DNA of 64,000 nucleotides from positions 62,001 to 126,000 of the forward strand of contig MPDC01000005.1 in NCBI GenBank assembly GCA_001874255.1, in the 5' to 3' direction. The position numbers were made by a program, and so were the translations under genes. Under the pieces are notes generated by a model that was not told the DNA's origin, did no database searches, and was given only the letters and a program-made list of their open reading frames with translations. Shown piece by piece: positions 35,384-46,538 of this stretch. The DNA is from Alphaproteobacteria bacterium MedPE-SWcel (GTDB lineage: Bacteria; Pseudomonadota; Alphaproteobacteria; Rhodobacterales; Rhodobacteraceae). How positions within the stretch are numbered: position 1 is the first letter of the stretch; each line of letters opens with the position of its first letter.

Positions 35384-37042
35384 TCAGTTCGCTTGACGAC
35401 GCAGGAAAGCCGGAATTTCGATGCGTTCCTGTTCCTCATCATAGGGCTGTTCGGCCGGTTGCGGCTGGGCCGTCTGGACGCTCGGCTGCACCCGCTGGGC
35501 GGCCTGGGGCCGGTTTTGCGATGTTTCCTGAGGCTGGCTTGTCATCCGGTTGATCAGCGAATTCAGACCGAACCGGCGCTGCTCCTGAGCGTCGGCCGGG
35601 CGCCGTTGCTGCGGAGCCTGCTGGGCGGCGGCTGGCTGCTGCGAGGCGGCCGGTTGCGGGGCAGATTGATGCCGCTGCGCCGCTTCACGCAGACGCACGA
35701 TCGCATCCTGAGACGGGGTGCCCGGAGCCGGAGCGCGCGGCGCGACAAAGCTCTCGGCCTGAGCTGCCATCGGCTCTTGCTGCGGCTGGTAGGCGGGCCG
35801 TGGCAAGCCATCGTCGCTGTTGCTTTCGACCACCTCTTCAAAGCCGTCATCGTGCTGGTTTGGATCGGCCGATTGCTCTGCGTTGAATTCGGAGAACAAC
35901 GACGGCTCCTGCCCGGTCGGCGCTTGTGCGGCCTCAGCTGCCTCCGCCGCAAGAACAGGCGCTTCGACCGGCTCTGTCAATTCCAGCGGGGCGGCGCGAT
36001 TTTCCTCGACGCTGACGGTCTTTTTCAACGGCGCCGACATCGGGCGGCGCGGAACCGGCACGTCGTGTACCATCTCGGAGGCATCGATGCCGGTGGCAAC
36101 CACAGACACGCGGATCTTGCCTTCCATCGCGGTGTCGAGCGTCGAGCCCACGATGATGTTTGCATCCGGATCGACTTCTTCGCGGATCCGGTTGGCCGCC
36201 TCGTCCAGTTCAAACAGCGTCAGGTCATGGGCGCCGGTGATGTTGATCAACACACCCTTGGCACCGCGCAGGCTGATTTCGTCCAGCAGCGGGTTGGCAA
36301 TCGCCTTCTCGGCGGCCTGAATGGCGCGATCTTCGCCCTCGGCCTCGCCGGTGCCCATCATCGCCTTGCCCATCTCGTCCATCACGGCGCGGACATCGGC
36401 AAAGTCGAGGTTGATCAGCCCGGGCCTTACCATCAGGTCGGTCACACCCTTTACCCCCTGGTAAAGGACGTCATCGGCCATGGAGAAGGCTTCGGTAAAG
36501 GTGGTTTTCTCATTCGCCAGACGGAACAGGTTCTGGTTCGGAATGATGATCAGCGTGTCCACGACCTTCTGAAGGCTCTCGACACCTTCTTCGGCCTGGC
36601 GCATCCGCTTGCCGCCCTCGAACTGGAACGGTTTGGTCACCACGCCGACGGTCAGCACGCCAAGTTCGCGCGCCGCCTGCGCAATGATCGGCGCCGCACC
36701 GGTGCCGGTGCCCCCGCCCATACCTGCGGTGATAAAGCACATATGCGCGCCGGCCAGATGGTCGACGATCTGCTCGATGCTTTCTTCAGCCGCGGCGGAG
36801 CCCACGGAGGGACGTGCCCCGGCCCCCAGACCTTCGGTGACTTTCACCCCCAGCTGGACGCGGTTCTTTGCCGCGTTTTGCTGCAACGCCTGCGCGTCGG
36901 TGTTGGCCACGACGAAGTCGACGCCTTCCAGTTCCTTGGCGATCATGTTGTTGACAGCATTGCCGCCAGCACCACCAACACCAAACACTGTGATCTTTGG
37001 CCTCAGTTCATCCTGTCCGGGCATCGAAAGGTTCAGGGTCAT
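35384..37042 (-). CDS. ftsZ: Cell division GTPase FtsZ
   Basis: 552 residues. GTP-binding tubulin motif GGGTGTG at 109-115, T7 loop region [11 protein letters not shown]. The folded core ends near residue 320; about 210 residues of Pro/Ala/Gln-rich linker follow, with polyglutamine-like patches, and the conserved C-terminal peptide [12 protein letters not shown] that binds FtsA. Long linkers are common in alphaproteobacteria. It polymerises into the Z ring. Last division gene before its own terminator; 455-nt leader upstream. Confidence 0.98.
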   Translation of the reverse strand: MTLNLSMPGQDELRPKITVFGVGGAGGNAVNNMIAKELEGVDFVVANTDAQALQQNAAKNRVQLGVKVTEGLGAGARPSVGSAAAEESIEQIVDHLAGAHMCFITAGMGGGTGTGAAPIIAQAARELGVLTVGVVTKPFQFEGGKRMRQAEEGVESLQKVVDTLIIIPNQNLFRLANEKTTFTEAFSMADDVLYQGVKGVTDLMVRPGLINLDFADVRAVMDEMGKAMMGTGEAEGEDRAIQAAEKAIANPLLDEISLRGAKGVLINITGAHDLTLFELDEAANRIREEVDPDANIIVGSTLDTAMEGKIRVSVVATGIDASEMVHDVPVPRRPMSAPLKKTVSVEENRAAPLELTEPVEAPVLAAEAAEAAQAPTGQEPSLFSEFNAEQSADPNQHDDGFEEVVESNSDDGLPRPAYQPQQEPMAAQAESFVAPRAPAPGTPSQDAIVRLREAAQRHQSAPQPAASQQPAAAQQAPQQRRPADAQEQRRFGLNSLINRMTSQPQETSQNRPQAAQRVQPSVQTAQPQPAEQPYDEEQERIEIPAFLRRQAN

Positions 37043-37497
37043 GCTCTTTCCGCCTGTGTTTTAGCCCTCCCGCAAGGGCGTCAGTTGTCAATATTCTGCC
37101 TCAATCCTATCGCGACCGGCCAGAGGCGTCATCCCCAAAATCGCCCGGACCCACAAAATATGGGCCAATCGACTGGGAATTTATGCCGGATATCGCCATT
37201 TTGGCGAAATGTAGCGGGCAGCAGGGGGCACACACACAAATGAACCTTGGCCACGCCCGCGAGTGCAAGCATGCCGGATTTCGGTCTTTTGTGTTGGCGA
37301 ACCGCTGCTCGGCCTCGCACATTGCTGATTTCAGCCTATTGCCGACGATTTTAGCGCAGCCCAAAGCCGCTGTCACGGGCAATATGGCCAGCCTGTGGAA
37401 AAACTGTGGACAACCTGCGGGCGATCGCGGCGACCGCGGCGGGATCGGCAAAACCCTGCCGATCTGTCGCGCCGGATACGACGGATCGGGCCTGTGG
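37043..37497. other. ftsA-ftsZ intergenic leader
   Basis: 455 nt without a gene, less GC-rich than its surroundings, so ftsZ probably has its own promoter(s). Seen on the minus strand: a perfect TTGACA (37086-37091) but no good -10 at proper spacing, and a small inverted repeat tcgcca/tggcga (37193-37207). Frames in this stretch are not protein-like. Confidence 0.55.
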
Positions 37498-38832
37498 TTA
37501 CCAGTTGTCCTTGAACCAGCGCACCACCCGACGCATGGAGCCGCCCGACATCCGGTCCACCGGCGCCTCGAAATCCCACCACTCATCCTGGGGATGGGCG
37601 GCAAAAAGACACAAGCCCACGGCAGAGGCAAAGCCCGGCCCGGTCACCGCCTGCGGCAGGCCATGCACCCGCATCGGCCGTCCCAGCCGCACCTGCTGGC
37701 CGAGGATGCGGCTCGCCAGACCGTCAAGCCCGAGGATCTGGCTGGAGCCGCCGGTCAGCACGATTTGCTGGCTCGGCAGATGGTCGAAGCCGGCGGCGTC
37801 GAGACGGACGCGCACCTCCTCCAGGATCTCCTCCACCCGGGGGCGCATGATGCCGATCAGCTCCGCCCGGCTGACGGTGCGGCGGTCCCGCTCCCAATCG
37901 CCGGTCTCGCCGCCGATGTCGATCATGTCGCGGTCATCGGCGCCGGTCGCATGGACCCCGCCGGACATCGTCTTGATCCGTTCCGCCGTCGCCGTCGGCA
38001 CCCCCAGCCCCATCGAAATGTCACTGGTGATGTGATCGCCGCCCATGCGGACGGCATCGGCATAGATCATGTGTTTCTTCATGAAGATCGACACCGAGGT
38101 GGTGCCGCCGCCCATGTCGATACAGGCCGCGCCGAGTTCCTGCTCGTCCTCGACCAGCGCCGAAATCCCGGACACATAGGCCGAGGATGCAATGCCTGCG
38201 AGCTCCAGGTCGCAGCGCTGGATACAGCGCACCAGATTCTGGATCGCAGTGGCGTCAATGGTCAGCATATGCATGTCGACCGACAGCGCCTGCCCCATCT
38301 GACCGCGCGGGTCCTCAAGGCCAGAGCGGTTGTCGAGGGCGAAATTCACCGGTTGCGCATGCAGCACCTCGCGCCCTGCGCCGTATTCCGGCACCTCGCA
38401 GGAGGCAAGAACCCGGGCGATTTCATTCTCGGTGACCTCCTGCCCTTCCAGCTCGACCGTCGAATCCAGCCCGTAGGATCGCGGCATCGCCCCGGCGAAA
38501 CAGGCGATCACGTGGTCCACGCGGACCTCTGCCATCTTTTGTGCGGCCTGCACGGCGGTCCTGATGGCGCGTTCGGTTTCCTGCATGGCGGAAATCTCGC
38601 CGAACTGCACCCCGCGCGAACGGGTTGTCGCGGCGCCGATCACCCGAAACCCGGACTGCCCCGCCAGGGAGCCGATGGAGTTGTCCTCGCTCAGGCGCCC
38701 ACTGCCGTCAAAGCGCAGCACCAGGCAGGAGATCTTGGAGCTGCCGATGTCCAGAATGGCCACCACGCCCCGTTGCATGGCAAGGCGGCGCATCTGGCGC
38801 ATCGCTCGTTGGGATTGATACAGGTCCGTCAT
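37498..38832 (-). CDS. ftsA: Cell division protein FtsA
   Basis: 444 residues, actin-like fold: AILDIGSSKISCLV (phosphate 1), CIDMGGGTTSVSIF (phosphate 2) and LTGGSSQILGL (adenosine motif). The C-terminal RRVVRWFKDNW is the amphipathic membrane-targeting helix. It anchors FtsZ to the inner membrane and recruits late division proteins. Starts one base after the ftsQ stop, so translation is coupled. Confidence 0.97.
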   Translation of the reverse strand: MTDLYQSQRAMRQMRRLAMQRGVVAILDIGSSKISCLVLRFDGSGRLSEDNSIGSLAGQSGFRVIGAATTRSRGVQFGEISAMQETERAIRTAVQAAQKMAEVRVDHVIACFAGAMPRSYGLDSTVELEGQEVTENEIARVLASCEVPEYGAGREVLHAQPVNFALDNRSGLEDPRGQMGQALSVDMHMLTIDATAIQNLVRCIQRCDLELAGIASSAYVSGISALVEDEQELGAACIDMGGGTTSVSIFMKKHMIYADAVRMGGDHITSDISMGLGVPTATAERIKTMSGGVHATGADDRDMIDIGGETGDWERDRRTVSRAELIGIMRPRVEEILEEVRVRLDAAGFDHLPSQQIVLTGGSSQILGLDGLASRILGQQVRLGRPMRVHGLPQAVTGPGFASAVGLCLFAAHPQDEWWDFEAPVDRMSGGSMRRVVRWFKDNW

Positions 38833-38833
38833 A

Positions 38834-39742
38834 TCAATAGGCGCTCTCGTTCAATTGGCGGATCCGCCACCAGTCTTCGACGGCGGGGGCATTCATGCGT
38901 ACGGTCAGGCGGCTGGACAACCTCAGGTCGACAACGGCCACATCGCGCTCCAGCAGGTCCTTGACCTCGCTGACGGCGATCACCCGCTCCAGCGCCGCCA
39001 CGGGGTGGTCGACCGGCAGCTGGATGCGCTGGCCGCGGTCCAGCACCACATCCCACCGCCGCTCACCGATGCGAATGAGACCGCGCAGCCGTGCCCCGAG
39101 TGGACGCGCCGTTGCAAAAAGACGCAGCGCCTCGGCTGCGCGCCGTTCTGCCCCGCGCCCTGCGATCAGGGGCAGATCCGGGTGCAGACTGCGCTGCCCC
39201 AGCTCGGCGACAAAGGCCCCCGTCTCGTCCAGCAGCGCCAGCCCGTCTCGGCTGCGCCAGACGATGGCCGGTTCACGCTCCACCACATCCACCTGCAAGA
39301 TCCCGCCAGGCCGGATCCGGACGGTGGCCGTCTTCACCGGGTCGAGATCCACAATCCGGTCGCGAATGGCGGCAAGGTCGAGATCAAAAGAACTGAGCGG
39401 CAGGTCGAGCGAGGTCACCTCGCGGATATCGGCCGCAACACTGGTGCCGGCGCCGTCGATGGCCATCACGTTGACCATGAACTCCGGCCGCGTCTCGAAT
39501 GCGGCGCGGGCTTCGCTGTAGAGACCCACCAGATGATCCCGCCGCGTCTCGCTGGCCAGATAGCCGCCAGCGGCCGCGAGCATGGCACAGACCGGCAGAC
39601 CGAACCGCAGGCCGGTGCGAATCCCCGGTGTCAGCATCCAGCGCTGGATACGGTAGGTCAGCCGCGATGGCGCCGGGTCGGCCCTGATCGCGGTCCTGGT
39701 CTCGGCCCGCCCGGCCCCCAGACGGGAGGTCAGCGCTCGCAT
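38834..39742 (-). CDS. ftsQ: Cell division protein FtsQ
   Basis: 302 residues from ATG 39742, preceded by GGAGGA inside the end of ddl (13-nt overlap). Short cytoplasmic part, one membrane segment at about 42-63, then a periplasmic POTRA-like domain and the FtsQ beta domain ([22 protein letters not shown]). FtsQ bridges FtsA-side and FtsL-side parts of the divisome. The longer frame to 39793 lies wholly within ddl and lacks a ribosome site. Confidence 0.94.
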   Translation of the reverse strand: MRALTSRLGAGRAETRTAIRADPAPSRLTYRIQRWMLTPGIRTGLRFGLPVCAMLAAAGGYLASETRRDHLVGLYSEARAAFETRPEFMVNVMAIDGAGTSVAADIREVTSLDLPLSSFDLDLAAIRDRIVDLDPVKTATVRIRPGGILQVDVVEREPAIVWRSRDGLALLDETGAFVAELGQRSLHPDLPLIAGRGAERRAAEALRLFATARPLGARLRGLIRIGERRWDVVLDRGQRIQLPVDHPVAALERVIAVSEVKDLLERDVAVVDLRLSSRLTVRMNAPAVEDWWRIRQLNESAY

Positions 39743-40668
39743 GAGGCGTCCTCCACCAACCAGGCGCAGAACCGGCCGAAGGTCATGCCGCAATAGTCCG
39801 CCTGCTCCGGGGTGAGCGAGGTTGGCGTCATGCCCGGCTGCGTGTTGGTCTCCAAGAGGACCAGCCCCGCCGCGCCGCGGGTCTCATCCCAGCGGAAATC
39901 GGTCCGGGACACGCCTCGGCAGCCCAGCACAGCATGCGCTCTGGTGGCATAGTCCAGACAGAGGGCGGTGATCTCCGCCGGGATGTCCGCCGGGAGCACA
40001 TGGCGCGAGCCGCCCTGGGCATATTTGGCTTCGTAGTCGTACCATCCGTCGGTGAGGATATCGGTCACGCAGAGGGCGCGGTCGCCCATGACGGTGACGG
40101 TCATTTCCCGCCCCGGCGCATAGGCCTCGACCATCACATGGGCGGGCATCTCATCCGAGAGTTGCGGCGGGCTGTTGGCGGCCTCATGGACGATATAGAT
40201 CCCGACGCTGGAGCCCTCGTTGTTGGGCTTCACCACATAGGGCGGCGCGATCACATGGCGCGCCATCACCTCGGCCTTGTCGGCGATCACGCTGTCGACG
40301 ACCGGCAGGCCGGCGGCGCGATAGGCCGCCTTTGAGCGTTCCTTGTCCATCGCAAGCGCCGAGGCCAGCACCCCCGAATGCGTGTAGGGCAGGCGCAGCC
40401 ATTCGAGGATCCCCTGCACACAGCCATCTTCGCCCCAGCGCCCGTGCAGGGCATTGAAGACCACATCCGGTTCTATCTTCTGCAACTGCGCCACGAGATC
40501 CGGGCCTGCATCGACCTCGACCACCTCGTAGCCTTCGCCCCTCAGTGCGACGGCGCATTCGCGCCCCGTGGACAGCGACACCTCGCGTTCAGCAGAGGGG
40601 CCGCCCATCAACATCGCAACCTTCGGGAGTGTTCTACTCGCTCCACCCACGATCACTGCCTCAATCAT
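39730..40668 (-). CDS. ddl: D-alanine--D-alanine ligase
   Basis: Up to 312 residues. ATP-grasp fold: [36 protein letters not shown], and the metal-binding ETNTQPGMT. Joins two D-Ala for the peptidoglycan stem. Start uncertain: ATG 40668 has no ribosome site and directly follows a hairpin, whereas GTG 40650 has GAGG 8 nt upstream and would drop six residues. Confidence 0.96.
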   Translation of the reverse strand: MIEAVIVGGASRTLPKVAMLMGGPSAEREVSLSTGRECAVALRGEGYEVVEVDAGPDLVAQLQKIEPDVVFNALHGRWGEDGCVQGILEWLRLPYTHSGVLASALAMDKERSKAAYRAAGLPVVDSVIADKAEVMARHVIAPPYVVKPNNEGSSVGIYIVHEAANSPPQLSDEMPAHVMVEAYAPGREMTVTVMGDRALCVTDILTDGWYDYEAKYAQGGSRHVLPADIPAEITALCLDYATRAHAVLGCRGVSRTDFRWDETRGAAGLVLLETNTQPGMTPTSLTPEQADYCGMTFGRFCAWLVEDASCER

Positions 40669-40671
40669 ATC

Positions 40672-40719
40672 CGGGCGTTCACGCCCTCTTATTGGCGGGC
40701 GCTTGCGCCCTTTATATGT
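40672..40719. repeat. 24-nt tandem duplication, each copy a hairpin
   Basis: cgggcgttcacgccctcttattgg-type unit at 40672 and its variant cgggcgcttgcgcccttta at 40696. Copy 1 forms gggcg/cgccc, copy 2 gggcgc/gcgccc; the loop and arm changes preserve pairing. They end 4 nt from the annotated ddl ATG. Confidence 0.8.
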
Positions 40720-40742
40720 CGCGGAGCCGTTGTCCGGCCCTC

Positions 40743-40764
40743 ACTTCGCCTGTACTTCGCCTGT
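40743..40764. repeat. 11-nt doublet
   Basis: acttcgcctgt at 40743 and 40754, identical. Confidence 0.85.
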
Positions 40765-40981
40765 CATCCGCACCAATGCGACCGATCAGATCTGCACCCC
40801 GCTTCGGCGCAGCCTCATCTGCATCCTGCGCATTTGCGCCCAGATAGTGACTAAAACCTTACGGTTTCATTAACCAAAGTAACCGCAGCACCGCGCGGCC
40901 ACGCCGGACACATCTGCAACACGGAATTCACGAAACACCCTCAAAACGGCTAGTTTATTGTATTTAGCGGCTTTTTCAGGG

Positions 40982-41908
40982 TCACGATGCTTCCGGATCA
41001 CCGACGCGCATGATTTCCCATTCTAGCCAAATGCCAGAGTCCGCGTAAACCTTTTTTCGCACATTTTCGCCCAAGGTCTCAAGGTCTGCGGCGGTTGCGC
41101 CACCGGCGTTGATCATGAAATTGGAATGTTTCTCGCTCATCTGGGCGCCGCCAAGCCGCGCCCCGCGCAGCCCCGCCTCATCGATCACTTTCCAGGCCTT
41201 CAGATCCATCACGTCATCCGCGCGGCCGGTGGAGGAAAACCCCGAGGGATTTCGAAAGGTCGACCCTGCCGAGCGCTCTTTGGTGGGCTGGCTGTCGTCC
41301 CGCTTCCTGAGCTGCGCCTCCATGCGCTCCAACAGGGCCTGCGGATCGGCCGTCGGGGCCTGAAAGGTCGCCGAGACCAGCACCGCGCCCTCCGGCAATT
41401 GGCTCTGCCGGTATTGGAATTGCAGGTCATCCGCCGTCAGCGTCGTCAGGGTGCCGTCCCGGAGCACCACCTGAGCCGAAACGAAATGGTCCGCCACATA
41501 GGCGCCATAGCAGCCCGCGTTCATCCGCACCGCACCGCCGATACTGCCGGGGATCGTGCGCAGGAATGTCAGATCCACCCCCGCCTCGGCCGCGCGTTTG
41601 GCCACATGGGCATCAAGTGCGGCCGCGCCGGCAATGACCCTGTCGCCGTCGATGGCGATCTCGTTGAACCCGCGCCCCAAGCGGATCACAACCGCGCGCA
41701 GCCCCCCGTCCCGCACGATCAGGTTGGACCCGACCCCCATCGGAAACACCGCAACCTCGGGCGGCAGATCCCGCAGGAACGCCTGCAGGTCGCTCAGGTC
41801 GGCGGGCTGAAACAGATGGTCCGCAGGGCCGCCCACACGCAGCCAGGTGAAATCGGACAGAGGGCGGTTCGGCGTCAGACGCCCGCGCACGGCAGGAAGG
41901 TCGGTCAT
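40982..41908 (-). CDS. murB: UDP-N-acetylenolpyruvoylglucosamine reductase MurB
   Basis: 308 residues from ATG 41908. FAD-binding type 4 domain: [46 protein letters not shown]; catalytic Ser in AGSTFRNP and Glu near the end. NADPH-dependent reduction giving UDP-MurNAc. The frame is open to 42217, but the extra part is the tandem-array DNA upstream. Confidence 0.97.
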   Translation of the reverse strand: MTDLPAVRGRLTPNRPLSDFTWLRVGGPADHLFQPADLSDLQAFLRDLPPEVAVFPMGVGSNLIVRDGGLRAVVIRLGRGFNEIAIDGDRVIAGAAALDAHVAKRAAEAGVDLTFLRTIPGSIGGAVRMNAGCYGAYVADHFVSAQVVLRDGTLTTLTADDLQFQYRQSQLPEGAVLVSATFQAPTADPQALLERMEAQLRKRDDSQPTKERSAGSTFRNPSGFSSTGRADDVMDLKAWKVIDEAGLRGARLGGAQMSEKHSNFMINAGGATAADLETLGENVRKKVYADSGIWLEWEIMRVGDPEAS

Positions 41909-42089
41909 GGAGGCGTGTCCCGTCAGAGTTGCGCGATGGGTGTACTGGAACCGGCCCGGAGAGAAAAGGGGGAAGCGGCGGGAGGGCGGCAGGGAGGGCG
42001 GAGGGGGGCGAAAGACGCGCCCCGCTGGCCAGCCCCCCGCATATAGTCGGCACATATAGTCGACACATACAGGCCGACCGGACCCGGTG
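41909..42089. other. Gap between murB and the DUF2484 genes
   Basis: 181 nt with a purine-rich stretch of ggagggcgg-type repeats (about 41962-42010) and a 13-nt array at 42040-42078. No gene. Confidence 0.6.
42040..42078. repeat. 13-nt tandem array, three units
   Basis: catatagtcggca, catatagtcgaca and the decayed catacaggccgac at 42040, 42053 and 42066. Confidence 0.85.
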
Positions 42090-42341
42090 TCAGCTGCCGC
42101 TGCCCATGCCCCGCAGCCAGCGCAGAAGATGAATGAGCGGCCAGCGCAGGATCGACATTCCCGCCACCAGAAGCGCCAGCCCCCACCATGGCCCATTCTG
42201 ATAGGTGACAAAACCAAGGAGCGGAATGCCGATGCCGATCAGCGCATAGGCCCGGGTCCAGTGATTGTCGCGGCTGGGAATCATGGCCAGAACATTGGCC
42301 ACCACCACCCAGAGACAGGCCAGGATGAGCGACGGAGTCAT
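42090..42341 (-). CDS. DUF2484 family small membrane protein, second copy
   Basis: 83 residues from ATG 42341 with GAGGAG upstream. Two or three hydrophobic segments ([48 protein letters not shown]) and a basic end. It fits DUF2484, a family I know from Rhodobacteraceae next to murB and murC; function unknown. Its ATG overlaps the stop of the first copy (ATGA). Confidence 0.8.
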   Translation of the reverse strand: MTPSLILACLWVVVANVLAMIPSRDNHWTRAYALIGIGIPLLGFVTYQNGPWWGLALLVAGMSILRWPLIHLLRWLRGMGSGS

Positions 42342-42598
42342 GGCTGCGGCTCCTCGGTGGCGGACCGGGACCAGAGGCGGGACACCGCGTGGAGGACCGG
42401 CCTGCGAAACATCGACAAAAGCGCAAACAGTCCGAAGCCTGCCGCGACACTGCCGAAATCCCGGAACAGGAGCCAGATCAGAACCGGCGCCGCCAGCACC
42501 AGCACGCCCCCCGGAAGCCGCTGTGCCCGCAGGGGGAGAACAGCAACCGCGCTCGCGCAGAACACCCAAGTCGCGGCAAGGACCAGGGACACGACCAT
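42338..42598 (-). CDS. DUF2484 family small membrane protein, first copy
   Basis: 86 residues with a strong ribosome site (GGGGAGGG). Layout like the second copy: LVLAATWVFCASAVAVL, a middle hydrophobic stretch, then FALLSMFRRPV and a basic tail. The two share the start helix pattern LxLAxxWV and the FRRP/LRWP turn, so they look like an old tandem duplication. 46 nt after murC. Their place inside the cell-wall operon suggests a role in envelope synthesis or division. Confidence 0.8.
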   Translation of the reverse strand: MVVSLVLAATWVFCASAVAVLPLRAQRLPGGVLVLAAPVLIWLLFRDFGSVAAGFGLFALLSMFRRPVLHAVSRLWSRSATEEPQP

Positions 42599-42644
42599 CA
42601 GCCGGCCCTCCCCGCGAAAACCGATGGGCCGCCTGCGCGCGCGC

Positions 42645-44042
42645 TCATCCGTTCAGCCTGTCAGGCAGGCCATTGGCCCAGGTTGAAATCGTACCCGCCC
42701 CCAGGCAGACCACCATATCTCCGGGGCGGGCCTGTTCACGCACCAGCCGCTCCAGGTCGTCCTCATTGAGGATTGCGCGCGCGTGGCGATGACCGTGGCG
42801 GATCAGACCCGCGACCAGATCGTCGCGCCCGGCGCCCGCGATGGGCTCTTCGCCGGCGGCAAACACCTCGGAGATGGCGACCACATCGGCCTCGTTGAAA
42901 CAGGCGCAGAAATCCTCGAACAGATTGGACAGCCGCGAATAGCGATGCGGCTGATGGACCGCAATCACGCGCCCTTCGGTGGCCTGTCGCGCCGCCTTCA
43001 GCACGGCGGCGATTTCAACCGGATGATGGCCATAATCGTCGATGATGGTGACCCCATCGACCTCGCCCACCTTGGTGAAGCGCCGGTTGACGCCGCCAAA
43101 GGCCGCCAGCGCGGTTCGGATCTCATCCGCTTTCATGCCGAGATGGCGCGCCGCCGCCACCGCCGACAGCGCATTGGAGACGTTGTGATCCCCCGGCATC
43201 GGCAGGCTGCATCCCTCGATCACCTGCTCTTCGGCCTGCAGGTGGATGTCGAAATGGGCGATACCCGCCTTGTAGGTCAGATTGGTCGCGCGCACATCGG
43301 CCTGCGCGTTGAAGCCGTAGGTCACCACCCGCCGGTCAGAGATCCGCCCCACCAGAGCCTGCACCTCGGCATGATCGGTACAGCAGATCGCAAGCCCATA
43401 GAACGGGATGTTCGATACAAAGTCGTAGAACCCGTCGCGGAGCCGGTCGAAATCGCCCCAATGCTCCATATGTTCCGGGTCGATATTGGTGACGACGGCG
43501 ATGGTGGCGGGCAGGCGGTTGAAGGTGCCGTCGCTCTCGTCGGCCTCCACCACCATCCATTCGCCCTGCCCCATGCGCGCGTTCGATCCATAGGCGTGGA
43601 TGATGCCGCCGTTGACCACTGTCGGGTCGAACCCACCCGCGACCATCAGCTCTGCCATCATGGTGGTGGTGGTGGTCTTGCCGTGGGTGCCTGCGATGGC
43701 GATATTGGACTTGAGCCGCATCAGTTCCGCCAGCATCTCGGCCCGGCGCACCACCGGCAGACCCCGCAGGCGGGCCTCGTCCAGTTCCGCATTGCCGGGT
43801 TTGATCGCCGAAGAGATCACCACCACCTCGGCCTCGGTCAGGTTTTCGGCGCGCTGGCCGACAAAAACACTCGCCCCGAGGCTCTCCAGTCGCTGGGTGA
43901 TCTTGGAGGACTTCAGATCCGATCCCTGCACCACATAGCCGAGGTTCAACAGAACTTCGGCAATTCCGGACATGCCAATGCCGCCGATCCCGACAAAATG
44001 GATCGGGCCGACATCGCCGGGCAATTTGGTGGCTGGGGTCAT
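42645..44042 (-). CDS. murC: UDP-N-acetylmuramate--L-alanine ligase MurC
   Basis: 465 residues. [17 protein letters not shown] (UDP-binding), ATP loop GTHGKTT at 118-124, EADESDGTF and HQPHRYSR. Adds L-Ala to UDP-MurNAc. Start overlaps the murG stop by 4 nt. The long antisense frame over it is a shadow. Confidence 0.98.
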   Translation of the reverse strand: MTPATKLPGDVGPIHFVGIGGIGMSGIAEVLLNLGYVVQGSDLKSSKITQRLESLGASVFVGQRAENLTEAEVVVISSAIKPGNAELDEARLRGLPVVRRAEMLAELMRLKSNIAIAGTHGKTTTTTMMAELMVAGGFDPTVVNGGIIHAYGSNARMGQGEWMVVEADESDGTFNRLPATIAVVTNIDPEHMEHWGDFDRLRDGFYDFVSNIPFYGLAICCTDHAEVQALVGRISDRRVVTYGFNAQADVRATNLTYKAGIAHFDIHLQAEEQVIEGCSLPMPGDHNVSNALSAVAAARHLGMKADEIRTALAAFGGVNRRFTKVGEVDGVTIIDDYGHHPVEIAAVLKAARQATEGRVIAVHQPHRYSRLSNLFEDFCACFNEADVVAISEVFAAGEEPIAGAGRDDLVAGLIRHGHRHARAILNEDDLERLVREQARPGDMVVCLGAGTISTWANGLPDRLNG

Positions 44043-45136
44043 TCGGTGTCTTCCTCTGCCAGATGTTCGACAAGCGCCACGAGTCGGTCCGTGGCATTGG
44101 GAATCCCGGCGTCAAGCGCCGCATGCGCCATCTGTGTGGCCCCCTGCGGCTGGCTCAGGACCGAGGCGATTTGCTCTGCCAGCGACGCGGTGTCAAGGGC
44201 GCTTTCGGGGATCAGGACCGCCGCGCCGGCATCGACCAGCCCGCGCGCATTCGCCGTCTGGTGGTCGCCCGTGGCCGTGGCCAGCGGGATCAGGATCGAC
44301 GGGCGGCCAATGACCGAGATATCCGCGATTGACGACGCCCCCGCGCGGGAGATCACCAATTGGGCCTCGCTCATCCGCGCGGGCACATCATCGAAAAAGG
44401 GCTGCACATCGGCGTCGATGCCGTGGTCCGCATAGAAGGCCGAGACCCGCGCGCCGTCCTCGTCACGGGCCTGATGCGACACCCGCAGGTGGCGCCGGAT
44501 CTCTTCCGGCAAGGCGGCAATCGCTCCGGGCACGACGTCGGACAGGATCCGCGCGCCCTGGCTGCCGCCCATCACAAGCACCGACATCGGGTAATCGCCC
44601 GGCGGAATATAGGCGGCGGCGGCGCGGTCAAGCACGGCGCCGCGCACCGGATTGCCGACATGGATGCCATTGGCGCCCTCCGGCAGGTCGGTCGGCCAGA
44701 CACCGCAGGCCACATGGTGGACCCGCCCGGCAAAGAGCTGGTTCACCCGGCCCAGCACGCCGTTTTGTTCGTGGATCATGCGCGGCAGCCGCAAGAGCGT
44801 CGCCGCCCCCAGGGCCGGGATCGACGGGTAGCCGCCAAAGCCGATGACGACATCGGGGCGGTCGCGCCGCAGGGCCAGCGCCATCGCAGCGACACCGCCC
44901 GCGATCTTCGGCGCCACCAGCGCTTTGGCAACAAGGCCGCCGCGTGCGAAGGTGCCGGAGGAGACCTGCGTGATCTCTGTCGTATGGGGAAAGCCGCCGG
45001 TGTAGCGTGCGCCGCGCGCATCGGTGGACAGTTTCACCCGCCACCCCCGACGCAACATCGCCTCCGCCAGCGCCTGCGCCGGGAACATATGCCCTCCGGT
45101 GCCGCCCGCTGCCATCAGGAGCAGTTTCTGTGTCAT
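44039..45136 (-). CDS. murG: UDP-GlcNAc:lipid I N-acetylglucosaminyltransferase MurG
   Basis: 365 residues, GT-B fold: [19 protein letters not shown] (lipid I side), [22 protein letters not shown] and the UDP-GlcNAc site [24 protein letters not shown]. Converts lipid I to lipid II on the inner face of the membrane. 53 nt after ftsW. Confidence 0.98.
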   Translation of the reverse strand: MTQKLLLMAAGGTGGHMFPAQALAEAMLRRGWRVKLSTDARGARYTGGFPHTTEITQVSSGTFARGGLVAKALVAPKIAGGVAAMALALRRDRPDVVIGFGGYPSIPALGAATLLRLPRMIHEQNGVLGRVNQLFAGRVHHVACGVWPTDLPEGANGIHVGNPVRGAVLDRAAAAYIPPGDYPMSVLVMGGSQGARILSDVVPGAIAALPEEIRRHLRVSHQARDEDGARVSAFYADHGIDADVQPFFDDVPARMSEAQLVISRAGASSIADISVIGRPSILIPLATATGDHQTANARGLVDAGAAVLIPESALDTASLAEQIASVLSQPQGATQMAHAALDAGIPNATDRLVALVEHLAEEDTE

Positions 45137-45189
45137 ATCGTGCCTGCCTTCGCGCTTCTTGTCGTTATGCCGGTGTCGGGATCACCCGC

Positions 45190-46359
45190 TCAGCCGCGCC
45201 CGCGCCCCCGCAGCGCATCCGCGATTTCGCCCTGGGGCCGTGACCGGGTGAACGCCAACAACATACCCATCGCGATGCCGCCTGCAATCAGAGAGGATCC
45301 GCCGTAGCTGACGAACGGCAAAGTCATGCCTTTGGCGGGCAACAGCCGCACCGCAACCCCCATGTTGATCATCGCCTGAACGCCAAAGGTACAGGCCAGC
45401 CCGGCGCCCGCGAGCCGAATGAAAGTATCGCGCTCCCGCATCAGGCGGAACAGCGACCGGACCACGATCATGGCGTAGAGCAGGATGATGATGGAGACGA
45501 GCACCAGCCCGTATTCCTCGGCGGCAACCGCGATGATGAAATCCGTATGCGCATCGGGCAGCGACCATTTGACCTGCCCCTCGCCCACCCCAACACCGAG
45601 CAATCCGCCTTCGCGAATGGCGTTGGTGGCATAGCCGAGCTGCGTGGTCGGATCGAGATCTGGGTTCAGGAAGCCGTCAATCCGGCGCGCGAAATGTTCG
45701 GAACTGGAATAGGCAATGGTGCCGCCAAAGATCACCACCCCCGCCATCGCCACCAGCAACAGCATCGGCGCGCCGGCCACGAAATACATCACCCCCCAGC
45801 CGAACAGGATCAGACAGGCCTGGCCGAAATCGGGCTGCATCACCAGCAGCATGACGACCGACATGCACAGGCCGAAGGACAGCAATGTTCCCGGCGGGCC
45901 ATAGATCTGCTGGCTGGCGGCGATCATCCAGGCCGCCAGCACGATGAACCCGGGCTTCAGGAACTCCGATGGCTGCATGGAGGCGAACCCGAGACTGTAC
46001 CAGCGCACCGCCCCCTTGCCGAAATCAGTGCCAAAGATCGGCAACAGCGCCAGCGCCACAAAGGCACAGGCAAAGCCGACCACGGCCAGCCGACGGACCA
46101 GCGTCGGCGACATCATCGAGGTCAGAACCATGGCCACCATGGCCGCCGAGCCAAACACCGCCTGCCGCTGAACGTAGTGAAAATTGTCAAACCCGTTGCG
46201 CGCCGCAAGCGGCACAGAGGCCGCGAGCCCCAAAAGCAACCCCACCACGAAAAGGGTGATGACAAAGGTCATCGTCCACTTGTCGAGCGTCCGCCACCAT
46301 TTCGGGAGGATCGGCTCCCCTTCTTGCGCGGGAAGCGCGCCATAGACCATCTCAGTCAT
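45190..46359 (-). CDS. ftsW: Lipid II polymerase FtsW (SEDS family)
   Basis: 389 residues, about ten membrane helices. SEDS marks: WYSLGFASMQPSEFLKPGF, QPDFGQACLI and the end motif GMTLPFVSYGGSSLI. Septal peptidoglycan glycosyltransferase working with FtsI. A plus-strand gene separates it from murD, so it must be transcribed from 46360-46604 or by read-through antisense to that gene. Confidence 0.97.
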   Translation of the reverse strand: MTEMVYGALPAQEGEPILPKWWRTLDKWTMTFVITLFVVGLLLGLAASVPLAARNGFDNFHYVQRQAVFGSAAMVAMVLTSMMSPTLVRRLAVVGFACAFVALALLPIFGTDFGKGAVRWYSLGFASMQPSEFLKPGFIVLAAWMIAASQQIYGPPGTLLSFGLCMSVVMLLVMQPDFGQACLILFGWGVMYFVAGAPMLLLVAMAGVVIFGGTIAYSSSEHFARRIDGFLNPDLDPTTQLGYATNAIREGGLLGVGVGEGQVKWSLPDAHTDFIIAVAAEEYGLVLVSIIILLYAMIVVRSLFRLMRERDTFIRLAGAGLACTFGVQAMINMGVAVRLLPAKGMTLPFVSYGGSSLIAGGIAMGMLLAFTRSRPQGEIADALRGRGRG

Positions 46360-46538
46360 GGTTTTACTGCCTTGGGTTGTGCCAATTTTGCCTCGAGTAT
46401 ACCCCGTTTTCGGGATTTATTACTCAAACCCTAACCCGGTTGGACGGCACAGGCCAGCCTCTTCCTGCCGTGGTGCGCGTAAAATCCCTATCACGGGGGC
46501 AGAGCGCCGCGTTTCGCGCAGTTGCGCGCTCCCCTCAC

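Larger units (their letters stand above)
40669..40981. other. murB-ddl intergenic region
   Basis: 313 nt. Contains the duplicated 24-nt hairpin unit (40672-40719) and the 11-nt doublet (40743-40764). The stretch 40850-40980 is less GC-rich (taaaaccttacggtttcatt) and could hold a promoter for ddl-ftsQA; none could be fixed. Confidence 0.5.

Noticed and set aside
35393-37243. 616-codon plus-strand frame over ftsZ
   Set aside because: Exact antisense of ftsZ, no motifs.
42783-44435. 550-codon plus-strand frame over murC and murG
   Set aside because: Antisense shadow of two secure genes.
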